Assembly: GCA_024220525.1 (NCBI GenBank)
Contig: JAMYWO010000137.1
Coordinates: forward strand, 54,111 to 118,110
Direction: 5' to 3'
Source: Cochliopodium minus
Lineage: Eukaryota > Discosea > Himatismenida > Cochliopodiidae
Length of the DNA: 64,000 nucleotides
This document shows, one piece after another, positions 46,209 to 57,594 of this stretch. The translations under genes were made by a program, and so were the position numbers. A model generated the notes under the pieces. It worked only from the letters and a program-made list of their open reading frames with translations. It had not been told where the DNA came from and ran no database searches. Within the stretch, counting starts at the first letter, position 1. Each line of letters opens with the position of its first letter.

Positions 46209-46551
46209 TTCGAATTGAGATTTTTTTTTTTTTGGTTTGTTTTTTTTTGGTTTGTTTTTTTTTTTTTTTTGTTTTTTGTTCAAATTTTTATTTTACAATT
46301 GAAATATTCAATTATAAACTTGCTTATTATATTTATCACTAATAATTTTGAAAAAGAAAAACTTGCAAATAAACTTGCTTTATAAACTTGCAATATCAGT
46401 TGATTTATTTTTGGAAATCTTTTTATCTTTTCTTAAAGAAATTGTTTATAAATGAATAATTATCAAATAAGAGATTTATTCTTTCTTACCGTTTTTACAA
46501 AAAGGGGTGGAAATCTAAGTATAAATTCTTTAATATTTTAAAAAAAAGGAT
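46209..46551. promoter_or_regulatory. eIF5A upstream region
   Basis: Contains two GGTTTG boxes embedded in long T tracts (46232-46257) immediately 5' of the eIF5A start. The long T tracts can favour nucleosome-free promoter DNA. No gene. Confidence 0.4.
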
Positions 46552-47761
46552 GTATGTGGATGATTATCAAATAGGATTTTCGATTGGTAATCCTTTATTT
46601 CTTTTTAAATTTTTATATTTTTCTCAATAAATTATAAAAAAAAAGGAAAAGAAACATATCAAGGAAAGAAGGAAAATGAAGAATATTGTGTCAAAATATT
46701 TGATACATTCAATATAAATAACAGATCCAGATTTCATTGTGAACTGAAGGCAATAGAAAGACTAAAATAACCCAAATATAATTTCATTGATAGATTATTT
46801 CGAAATGGAAGGTATAATGTATAATTAAAATACGTTACACATTCACTAAAATTTTAATTTTTTTTTATATCTTGAAGATGAGAAGAGATGTTTTGTTTAT
46901 GTATTGATGCCACTAAATCTTTTTCAATATCTAGAATACAAGAAAAATAAAGTGAAAGGAAAAACATGCAAGAAATTCTTGAAGAAGATAGCAGAGGGAT
47001 AGATTTCATGCACAAGAAATTTGTGATACACAATGATATAAAGTTGGAGAATGTGATGGTGGATCCTTTCGAAAAGAGAATGAAAATCATTGATTTGGGA
47101 TTATCCAAGTATTCGAAAATGAAAAGAGGATGATGGTAAAGAAAAAAAATTTAAATATTAATTTATTGGAATACAATAGCATCATTGACATAAATTCATT
47201 CAAATATAAACCATTATTTTTTTTTTGATTTTAATTTAATTCATCAATTTTTATATCTCAACATGATACTTTATATTTGATCAATGAGTCCAATTATCAT
47301 ATCTTTTCAATAATATTGATATTTTTTCAAAAAGATATTCAATTTTCATCTTTTATTCACTGATTTATTATTTAATGATTGTTTTAAATGATTGTCATCT
47401 TTTAACAAATTCATTTCAAAAAAAAAAAAATGATTAGAAAATGCTTCATTTTCCTCTAAGGAAAATCCTTTCTCAGTATGATATTTGGTCTTTTGGTATA
47501 TTATCCTACCTTATTGCAATAGGCTATTTCCCTTTTTACAAAAAAACTTTTAGCTCTCTTCGTAGCACTGTTTTGAAAGATCCTCTCTGCATCCCTCCTA
47601 ACACTAATCCTACATTCGAACTTTATATTTCTGATATCTTGAGGAAAGTCCCATCCGAAAGGCTTTCAACTGATTCGATTTTGTCTCATTCTTATTCCTT
47701 TGAATTTCATAAATTTCTTTCTATTTTTGATTCTCATAATCCTCTCAGCAAAATTCTCTGA
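46552..47761 (+). pseudogene. Degraded protein kinase
   Basis: Kinase subdomains appear in order. A glycine-loop-like exon ends FSIG at a donor, followed by ETYQGKKENEEYCVKIF (VAIK lysine), ELKAIERL (helix C), EDEKRCFVYVLMPLN (hinge), IAEGIDFMHKKFVIHNDIKL with ENVMV (catalytic loop), KIIDLGLSKYS (DFG position is DLG), and from 47441 DIWSFGILSYLIAIGYFPF plus the C-lobe to a stop at 47761. HRD is HND but keeps the catalytic Asp. TAA interrupts at about 46768 (after ERLK) and TGA at about 47131, and the activation-segment APE is not recognisable. Probably a recent pseudogene of a Ser/Thr kinase. Confidence 0.65.
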
Positions 47762-47915
47762 AAAAATAATGTTAATAAAAAATTTTTTTTTTTTGTATTT
47801 TAAAATGTTGAAATGTTCCAATAGATACAACAGATCTTCACTTTTGAAATAAAATGTTCTGATTTATAAATTATTTGAAATAAAAAAATAAAAAAAATAA
47901 AGGAGGATTAATGAA

Positions 47916-50900
47916 ATGAAAGAAGGAGATGATTATGTAAGTTCCATCTCTTTTAAGAAATTTATAATTCTTTCTTTGAAAGGTCGAGAAATTGGAAATA
48001 AGCCAATCTTCCCTTCAAAGATCTGGTATTGAGGAGATATGCAATAAAATTACAACCAATTTGAAAATCTCCAATATAAAATTGATGAAAGATGTGAAAG
48101 AAGGGGATGCGATAGAGATCCTCAATTCATTCAAGGAAAGACAAAAAAGAAAAATCTTCAAATTGGACATCCGATCCAATATAGGTGAAAAGGGATACCT
48201 TTGTCTCAAAGAATTATTGAAAGGGAATTTTGAAATCGAATATTTGAACCTTGAGAGTAATAATATAGGGGAAAAGTTGAAAGATATATCGTTATTCGAT
48301 TTCTTTCAATCTTTGGGATCATCATTAATAACCAATCTGGATTTATCAAACAACAAATTGAGTGATCAAGAATTGCATATCTTATTCAAAGTTTTAATTG
48401 ATAATAAGAGGATGGATTCTCTAATAATAAAGAACAATATGCTAGGTCAGGAATCAATTCAATCACTGGCATTACTCATATCCAACAATACACTCATTTC
48501 CAATATCGATCTAACTTCCACTGGGCTGAATATGCAGATGATGAAGATAATATCCGAATCCATCAAAAAGAATAAATCAATTTCTCAGATAATCTTTGCA
48601 AGGAACGATATAGGTAACATAATTGAAAAAATAAAATAAATTTAAAGAGAAAAGAAATAAATTCGATAAAATCAATAAATAAAGTATTTGATTCATATCA
48701 TTACAAATATATTTTCTTTTCCTAAAACTGATTATCATTTTTTTTATATAAAACTAGGCAAAGAAGGAGCGGATTATTTTTTTGAAGCTCTCCAAGTAAA
48801 TAAAGTTATCACAATGTTTGATATCTCGGATTGTGGGATAGGAGAAGGAGTAGATAAAATGGGTGATATCATTATGATCAACCAAATAACAATGTTAAGA
48901 GCTTATTCCAACAAAATAGGAGACAAGGGAGCCCAAATTTTGGCAAAAGGCATCCAAAACAATTCCTTCTTAACAAATGTTAATTTGAAAGAAAACCAAA
49001 TCTCGGACCTTGGTATTGAATATTTGTCAAAGTCCATCACTGAAAACACTCATCTCTCTTCACTCAATCTAAGCAAAAATGATTTTGGAGAATTGGGAGC
49101 TCAATACCTTTCTGATATGCTCAAAAAAAACTCTTCGTTAGAAAATTTAAATATCGATTTTTGTTCGATTGGAGAAAAGGGTGCTTCTTTTCTGGCAGAA
49201 TCTCTTCATGTCAATGTTGGCCTCAAAGAGTTGAGCCTCATTGATTGTGGTATTAAGGATTTGGGCTCCAAAGCTTTTTTGGATGCTTTGCAACACAATT
49301 CTTCTCTCACTAAGCTCAACTTAGCTAAAAATACTGTTGATAAAAAATTAATTGAGGAGATTTCTTCTATTTTGGAAGATAATTTGGATGATCCAATCAA
49401 AAGCAAACAAAGAATCGAAAATTCCAAAAATCTTATAATCGAGGTAAAATATTTATTTTTATCCAAATTTTTATTAATGAATGTAAAAAAAGAATAACAA
49501 AAAATTTGACAGCTCAATTCATATTGATGACAAAAAAGTGATAGAAATACTGAAAAAAGAAACAGAAAATCTTGTGATAGAAAATCAAAATATTGATGAC
49601 ACTACAATTTTAAATGTTTTTACAAAAGAAATTCTTCGGAATAAAATAGAATTAGTGTTAAGTGGAAATAGAATTGGAGATGAAGGAGTTAAAATACTGT
49701 TCAAAAATCTTGAAGAAAGCAAAAATCTCAAAAAAGTGGATGTGGGTGGAATTTTTTAAAATATTTTTTATTCATTTTTTGTGAATTCAATTTTTTATTT
49801 AGATAAATAAAAATTTATTTTTGATTTAAATTTATTTCGAAAAAAAATTAGGAGGAAACAATTTCACAGGAGATTCATTACCAGAATTAACAAAATTGGT
49901 TAAAAAAGCAAATTTGAAAGTGCTCAACTTGAACAATAACAACATTTCTTCCGACACGAATTTGGAGCAGATCAGACATTTTGGGAGTGCGATTGGAGAG
50001 AAGGAGGATGTGGAGGAAGTTAATTTGTCGAAGAACAAAATCAAGGACGAAGGAATGGAAGCTATTTTTGAAAATTTGTCAAAAGTGAAGACTATAAATG
50101 TTGGATTCACTCAAATTACAGATAAAGGAACCAAAGTAGTGTTCATTGTATTAAAGAACAATAAATTTATACTAAGATTGCTGATGAACGACAATTTCTT
50201 TGGAGACGACTCGATTTCTATTCTGGAGGAATCTCTCAATAACAATTCTACTCTTATTGACCTTGATTTGAGCAACAACCTTATTGGAGACGAAGGGGCC
50301 AAAATTATTTCAAACTTCATTGAGAAGAACACGACTTTGAAAACTTTGAATCTGAGTGGAAACAAAATAGGTGTTGAGGGTTTGAATTCTTTGAGCAAAT
50401 CTTTGGAGAAAAACAAACAAATCATTTTAAATGTTGCCAACAATCCTGGAAGCATCGAAATCAAAGAAGTAATTCAGAAAGTTAGACTACTAAATGAGTC
50501 TGTGCTTCTCACTGAAGAAAAAGAAAAGATCCAGCATAGCAGGAAGGGAGAAGAAATATTGTTCATCATTGGAAATCAGAGCATAAGAACAAATGGAGGA
50601 GGAGATTCGTTGTTTTTCATGGATTATGTTGGAGAGAAAGATGAGAATATACTCCAAAAAGGAATAGTTAGTCAAATAGATATTATTAAGAAACATGTTC
50701 AGCCAAACAAACTTCATTACAGAGGTTTTTGGAAGGATCTTCTTAAAATGGTAAGAATGGACAGTGTTGATGATATTTTAAATGAGTTGGAAAAATACTT
50801 GAAAGTTATCAACGAAAGACCCAAATTGGTTAAATTGGGTTATAAACAAAGCACTATCATCTCCCTTTACACTGTCATGTACAGCACGGAAATAAATAAA

Positions 50901-51770
50901 GATACTCGGTCGATAGATATGAACCAAGATCTCCATGGTCAAAAAATTCATTATTGGAAAAATTTCTACAATATTTTTATTTGGTCACTAAAAGCACTTC
51001 CCATTGCAAATGTCACTCCTCTCTACAGAGGACAAAGTAAATCTGATCAAAAGTTCATAATCAATGACACAATTTCTTTGCCTTCCATTTTGTCTTGTAC
51101 ATCTGAAAAGAAAATTGCCGAGAAATACGCAACCGAAGATTTTGAAACGAAACAAAAAGTCAAAGGAATTTTATTTGAAATTTTCCATAAATCTGCAAAA
51201 TCGATCATGGATTACTCTTGGAATTTTGGAGACTTTGAATACTTGCTCACCCCTTTCATTTATTTTAAAGTTATATCAATCGAAGATAAAGAGGATTATT
51301 TTTTGATCAAACTCAAAGAAATACCCACTCCTAGACACAGAGATATAATGTTGTGGGTTGATAATGATCATAATAAATTTTCAAGGACCATTTCAGGTTT
51401 GGAATTGATCGGAATTTCTGTTTTGCCTTGTTTTTCTCCTTCTTTCACCCAAGATATCTTTCATTGTTTCAATTGGATGAAAAATTTGACAGAATTTCAT
51501 TTTCAAATCATCGGAAACATGTATTTAGAAGATGAACAATCGAAGAACAATGATCCAAATTGTGGCGGGCTCAAATTAGCAGATACTCTAAGTCAAACTT
51601 ATGGTGGGAAAATTCTCATTTATTGTAAAGATAAGATCCCCGAAAATTTTAGGAAAGATAATTACAACATTGAAATTTTTGAATATAAGGAACAAGAAGA
51701 TTTATTTGATAAATTGTTGATTCTTTTGAACTTCCCCACTCTTAAAAAAAAACTAAAAAAGAAAAAATAA
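47916..51770 (+). CDS. LRR - ADP-ribosyltransferase - receiver-like protein A
   Basis: Five exons (47916-47936, 47983-48613, 48758-49443, 49493-49745, 49852-51770) sum to 3510 nt, in frame, giving 1169 residues. Residues about 40-730 are RI-type (NLR-like) LRRs, e.g. LNLSKNDFGELGAQYLSDML and IDLDLSNNLIGDEGAKII. Residues about 860-1010 match the R-S-E arginine ADP-ribosyltransferase fold: YTVMYSTEINKDTRSID, LYRGQSKS (Arg), ISLPSILSCTSEKKIAEKYA (STS), and DFEYLLTPFIYFKVIS (ExE position is D-x-E). From about 1029 a CheY-like domain reads MLWVDNDHNKF, ISVLPCF, FQIIGNMYLEDE, GGLKLAD and KILIYCKDK; the phospho-Asp position is Asn or lost. No signal peptide or membrane helix, so cytosolic. Inferred: sensor LRR controlling an NAD-using effector. 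The function is not established. Confidence 0.85.
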
Positions 51771-51914
51771 AAATAATTATTTACCAAAAAAAATAAAAAA
51801 GCATTCTTTCGTTTTCATTCATATATTAATGATATTCCAAATCAATAATTGTCCTTTCCAAAAGCATGCTGATTTAGAAAAATATTAAATAAAAAAAATA
51901 TAGGATTAATTAGA
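51771..51914. promoter_or_regulatory. Spacer between the tandem LRR-ART genes
   Basis: Only 144 bp separate the stop of gene A from the start of gene B, so the promoter of B and the polyadenylation site of A must lie here. The block just before the ATG (aaaaaatataggattaat) resembles that before gene A (aaaaataaaggaggattaat). Confidence 0.45.
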
Positions 51915-54900
51915 ATGAGAGATGATTCTGTAAGGTCCATTTCTCTTTAAATAATCCTTTCCTTTCATTTATTTATTGAAAGATTTTCAAAAATATGGAG
52001 ACTTTTGAAATAAACCAATCCACCCTTCTAAAATCTGATATCGAAAAGATATGCAATGAAATTACAACCAATTTAAAAATCACCAATTTGAAATTGAAGG
52101 ATATTAAAGAAGGTGATGCGATAGAGATCCTCAAATCATTAAAGAAAAATCAAAAGATCACCACATTGGATATCCGATCCAATATAGGTGAAAAGGGATA
52201 CCTTTGTCTCGCAGAATTATTGAAAGAGAATTATAGAATTGAGAATTTGGAACTAAACAACAATAATATAGGGGATACGTTGAAAGATAGATCGTTATTC
52301 GATTTCTTTCAGTCATTGGGATCCTCTTTGATAACTAAATTGGATTTATCAAACAACAAATTGAATGATGAAGGGATGCATATCCTATTAGCATTAATAA
52401 AAGAAAAGAGATTGAAATCACTGAGATTGCAGGGAAATATGTTTGGTATGAGATCCATTGAATCATTAGCCAATCTGATATTGAAAAATAGAATCATCGC
52501 ATCGATACATCTTTCATCCACTGGGCTGAATGAGGAGATGATGAAGATAATATCTGAATCCATCAAAAAGAATAAATCAATCTCTTACATCAACTTCACC
52601 AAGAACAATATAGGTAACATACATTTAAAAAATAAATTTTAAGTTCGATATAATCAATAAATATCAAATAGAAATACAAATTTAGATCAAAAATAATCTT
52701 TCCCTTTAACAGATTATTTTTATAAACATGTCGAAAATTTCACAATATTGTCAATGGATAATATTATTTAAAAACTAAAAAATTTTGAACTGTTGTAAAA
52801 TTATGAACTATAATTTTTTATTAATAAAAACCAGGCAAAGAAGGAGCGGGTTATTTTTTTGAAGCTCTCAAAGAAAATGAAACCATCACAATGTTTGACT
52901 TCTCTTTTTGTGGGATAGGAAAAGGTCTGGAGAAACTGGCAGATATGCTAATGAGCAACACAACACTGACCACCTTTGGAGCTCACTGTAACGAAATAGG
53001 AGACACGGGAGCCGAAATTTTGGCGAAAGGCATCCAAAACAACTCTTCCTTAACCAACATTGATTTGAAAGAAAACAAAATATCAGACTCTGGTACTAAA
53101 TTTTTGTCCGGAGCCATTTCGAATAATAGTTCCCTCACTTTTATCAATTTGAGCAAAAACGATTTCGGAGAATTGGGAGCTCAATACCTTTCTGACATGC
53201 TCAAAAAAAACTCTTCGTTAGAAACCCTCAAGATCGATTTTTGTTTGATTGGAGAAAAGGGTGCTTCTTTTCTGGCAGAATCTCTTCATGTCAATGTTGG
53301 CCTCAAAGAGTTGAGCCTCATTAATTGTGGTATTAAGGATTTGGGCTCCAAAGCTTTTTTGGATGCTTTGCAACACAATTCTTCTCTCACTCAGCTTAAT
53401 TTGGCTGGAAACGCTGTTGATAAAAAATTAATTGAGAAGATTTCTTCTATTTTGGGAGATAATGTGAATGATCCGATCAAAACCAAACAAAGAATCGAAA
53501 ATTCCAAAAATCTTAAAATTGAGGTAAAACTTAATTTATTATCCTTATTTCAAATTTATTTTTAAAATATTTATTTTAATCCAAATTTTTATTAATCAAT
53601 GTAAAAAAGAATAACACTCAATTTAATAATGAAATTCGTGTTGGTGAAAAAAAAGTGAAGGAAAAATTGGAAAAAGAAAAGAATAAACAGTCTCTTGAAC
53701 TCCAAAAGGAGCACATTGGTGATGAAATGATCGTAAACAATTTTACACCAGAGTTTTTATCAGAGAAGGTAGACATTAATTTGAGTGGAAATGTTATTGG
53801 AGACAAAGGAGCAAAAAAAATGTTCAAAATTCTCGAAGAAAGCAAAAAACTCAATAAATTGGATGTGGGTGGATTTTTTTAAAATACTTTTTATTCGTTT
53901 TTGTGAATTCAAATTTTATTAAGATTAATTTATTTTTGATTTAAATTTATTTCGAAAAAAAATTAGGAGGAAACAATTTCACAGGAGATTCATTACCAGA
54001 ATTAACAAAATTGGTTAAAAAAGCAAATTTGAAAGTGCTCAACTTGAACAATAACAACATTTCTTCCGACACGAATTTGGAGCAGATCAGACATTTTGGG
54101 AGTGCGATTGGAGAGAAGGAGGATGTGGAGGAAGTTAATTTTGGAAAGAACAAAATCAAGGACGAAGGAATAGGAGTTGTTGCTAAGAATTTGTCAAAAG
54201 TGAAGACTATAAATGTTGGATTCACTCAAATTACAGATAAAGGAGCCAAAGAACTTTTTCTTGTGTTGAAAAACAATAAATTTATAGTAAGATTGCTGAT
54301 GAACGACAATTTCTTTGGAGATGACTCGATTTCTATTCTGGAGGAATCTCTCACCAAAAATTCTACTCTTCATGAGCTTGATTTGAGAAACAATCACATT
54401 GGAGACGAAGGTGCCATGATCATTTCGAAAATAGTTGAGAAGAACACGACTTTGAAAATTTTGAATCTGAGTGGAAACAAAATAGGTGTTGAGGGTTTGA
54501 ATTCTTTGAGCAAATCTTTGGAGGAAAACAAACAAATCATTTTAAATGTTGCCAACAATCCTGGAAGCATCGAAATCAAAGAAGTAATTCAGAAAGTTAG
54601 ACTACTAAATGAGTCTGTGCTTCTCACTGAAGAAAAAGAAAAGATCCAGCATAGCAGGAAGGGAGAAGAAATAGTGTTCATCCTTGGAAATCAAAAAATA
54701 AAAATAAATGGAGGAGGAGATTCCCTGATTTTCATGGATTACATTGGAGAGAAAGATGAGTCCATCATTCAAAACGATATCGTCTCTGACAAAAAGAAAA
54801 ATCTCGAAATAAATCTTCGAGAACATTTTGAAAACAACCTGAAAAACAGAGATTTTTGGGAGGATCTCCTTAAAAGAGCGAGATTGGACAATCTTACGGA

Positions 54901-55879
54901 GATTCTCAACGAATTGCAAAACAGTTTGAAAGTCATCAACGAAAAGCACAAAACTGAAAAGTTGACTGAAAAACAAAGCACTTCCATCTCCCTCTACACT
55001 CTCATGTACAGCACGGAAATAAATAAAGATACTCGGTCGATAGATATGAACCAAGATCTCCATGGTCAAAAAATAGAGAATTGGAAAGTTTTTCTTGGAA
55101 TTTTTTTTGGATCTCTCCACGGACTTCCTATTGCAAAGGTACCTCATCTCTACAGAGGACAAAGCAAATCCAATCAATTTGACGAGAACAAGTTTATAAT
55201 AAACAAGACAATTTCTTTGCCTTCTATTTTGTCTTGTTCAACTGAAAAAACAATTGCCGAGAAATACGCAACCGAAGATTTTGAAACGAAACAAAAAGTC
55301 AAAGGAATTTTGTTTGAAATATCCGCTGTCACTGCAAGATCCATCAAAAACTATTCTCCAAAGAACGACGATGAATATTTGCTCCTCCCTTTCACTTATT
55401 TTAAAGTGGTATCAATCGAAGATAAAGAGGAATATATATTGATCAAACTTAAAGAAATACCCACTCCCAGGAGTAAAAATATTTTATTGTGGGTTGATAA
55501 TGATCATGATAAATTTTCTAGTCTCATCCCCAAATTTGAATCTAGTGGTGTTTCAGTTTTGCCTTGTTTTTCTCTTTCTTTCACAAAAGATATCTTTCAT
55601 TGTTTCAATTGGATGAAAAATCTGACAGAATTTCATTTTCAAATTATCGGAAACATGTATTTACAAGATGAACAATCGGAGAACAATGATCCAAATATTG
55701 GTGGCATCAAATTAAAAGAAAATATAAGTCAAACTTATGGAGGGAAAATACTCCTTTATTGTAACGATGAGATCCCAAAGAATATCAGGTTTGATGAATA
55801 CGATATTCAAGTTTGTAGCCTCAAAGATAATTTTCAGAGACACTTGACAAATTTCATAAATTTTTTCAAAAAAAAATAA
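51915..55879 (+). CDS. LRR - ADP-ribosyltransferase - receiver-like protein B
   Basis: Tandem paralogue of gene A with the same five-exon plan: 51915-51929, 51983-52613, 52835-53523, 53610-53868 and 53967-55879, summing to 3507 nt in frame, giving 1168 residues. The first exon encodes only five residues (MRDDS). Domain order is the same: RI-type LRRs to about residue 735, then ART motifs YTLMYSTEINKDTRSID, LYRGQSKSN (Arg), ISLPSILSCSTEKTIAEKYA and NDDEYLLLPFTYFKVVS (again D-x-E), then the receiver-like domain LLWVDNDHDKF, FQIIGNMYLQDE and KILLYCNDE. Similarity to A is mosaic: some blocks (e.g. 53175-53400 and 53967-54140) are nearly identical to A, while the N-terminal LRRs and the 54740-55010 linker differ strongly. 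The LRR face may have diversified for ligand choice. Confidence 0.85.
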
Positions 55880-55913
55880 AAAATAAAAAAATCTTTTTTC
55901 AATAAAAATTTAA

Positions 55914-57037
55914 TCAAAAAATGGTGCAATCAGACGGAGTCAAAGTACATTCACCTGTCCATGGAAATTCATCAGCATAGTAGTCCAACATTGGCCATTT
56001 GTTATCACCTGTCATCAATTCGCCTTCACTTCCCAATAAAACAAAATGGGGAATAGTTTTGGCGTTGTACTTCTTCACGAGAGCTGTTTTCGTTTTCCAG
56101 TCCTCGTGTGCCAATGTGTAGAACGGAAGCTTTAAAATATTGTTTTTGTGATCTGATTCTGATTTGTCACAAGATACAAATATGACCGTAAACCTTGACA
56201 AACCTTTTTAAATTACAAAAATAAAAATGAACTATCAACAAAATTTATTAATCAAAAAAAAAAAAAAGATGTTTTAAATTTGTTTAATGAATAGGAAAAA
56301 AATAAATTTAGAAGGAGAATATATTTGTAATAAATTAGGTTGAATAATTCAAAAAAATTTAGTTTAAAAAATTCTTAATAAATTTAAATTAAGAAAATTA
56401 AAATATTTCAAAAAATTTATTTAAAAAAATTGTTCCAAAAAATTTTAAATTTATGATATTACCAAAAAAATTAATCCAAAAAAATGAAACGTAAAAATTA
56501 TTATTACCTTGTTTTTTGACGTTTAAAAAAGTTTTCAGAACATTTTTTTGATAGATTTCGCAATCTTTTCCCTTGGACGCTCCAAAGTAGATCCCTACCA
56601 AACTCCCCTGCTTGAAGTAATTTTCTGTGTTTATTTTGACCAGCTTGTGATCATAGATGTATTCACCGAACAGATCCACAAAGAACTTTGGATTTGCTTT
56701 CAAAGGTTTTGGATCATCCCATAATTCTCCGACAGTTTTTATGATTGAATCAATTATTCCTTGTTTTTTGATAAAATTAATTTTTTTTTATTCAGTGAAA
56801 GTTTATTAAATTTTTTAAATTTAAGATTTGTTAAATTCCATTTTCTCTTTATATCCTCTTATAATATTCTCAGTTTGTATAATATTTATATAGATGAATG
56901 ATTAGAATACTTTTTTTTATATTTTCTCTTATTTTACCTTCTTCTTGATTTGTATTATTGTTTGTTTTATTTGTTTCATTTATCAATACTGTATTTGTTT
57001 CTATTTGAGTATTATTGCTCGTATCATTGTTTGACAT
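55914..57037 (-). CDS. Thioredoxin-fold (nucleoredoxin/tryparedoxin-like) protein
   Basis: Three exons (57037-56938, 56759-56508, 56203-55914) sum to 642 nt, in frame, giving 213 residues. A low-complexity N-terminus (MSNNDTSNNTQIETN) precedes a thioredoxin fold of the nucleoredoxin type: strand VGIYFGASKGKDCEIYQKNV, strand FTVIFVSCDKSESDHKN, a PFYTLAHEDWK loop and the cis-Pro segment KTIPHFVLL. The active-site CxxC is KGKDC: the first Cys is missing (position occupied by Ser/Lys) and only the second remains, so ordinary disulfide oxidoreductase activity is unlikely. The C-terminus has a second Cys pair (GECTLTPSDC). No organelle signal seen. It may act as a monothiol or binding protein. Confidence 0.8.
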
Positions 57038-57594
57038 TGAATTTTATTTCGTTGAGATATAAATTATATTTCTTGAATCTGGATATTTCCTTAATTTTTA
57101 GAAGATAATCTTTGAATTGATTCCCAAAAAGAGGTTTCTTTGAATTGTGGATCAATTTTTTTTATATTTCCTTTCAATTTTTTGAAAATTAGAAAATATT
57201 TTAAACTTTTAACTAACAAATGTATTATGATTGGATTTATTTGTAATTGAAAATCACATTAAATGAGAAACTGAATTTTGAAAATTTAAATTTAATTTTT
57301 CTCATCTAAATTCCATTTATCAATTATCAGAAATAAATAAAATTCAAATGCGATAAAGCAAAATACATTTCTTTTTCAAAATAGTTTCCAATTAAAATTT
57401 TGATATTTTAAGGACCAGTATTTTTTTTATAAATTTTTTATTTGGCGCCAATAAAATATAAAAAAAATCGTTACTAAGAATATATTTTTTTATCAAGAAA
57501 TATAACTGAAAAAAGAAATACTAAACAAAAAAAAATAAAAAAAAACTGAAATATCTTCTTTATTCAATCAGAATATAAAATTAATAAATAGAAA
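57038..57594. promoter_or_regulatory. Divergent intergenic region (thioredoxin-like / PCNA)
   Basis: 557 bp between two divergently transcribed genes, so both promoters lie here. A GGCGCC-containing stretch (tttggcgccaataaa, 57442-57456) stands out in otherwise A/T-only DNA, 140 bp upstream of PCNA. TTTSGCGC is the E2F-type core known upstream of S-phase genes, so it is a plausible E2F/DP site. Confidence 0.5.

Noticed and set aside
46209-46283. Lys-rich N-terminal extension of eIF5A
   Set aside because: No ATG; it is a translated T tract in the promoter. The ATG at 46208 gives the family's normal start.
46552-47140. Reassigned stop codons (TAA or TGA as amino acids), suggested by the kinase and zinc-finger genes
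   Set aside because: TAA and TGA both terminate many intact genes here (GST, PARP, eIF5A, PCNA, thioredoxin-like), and neither is found inside them.
54605-55177. 190-residue minus-strand frame
   Set aside because: Antisense of the ART-domain exon; it has no homologue in the sister gene beyond shadowing and no recognisable domain.
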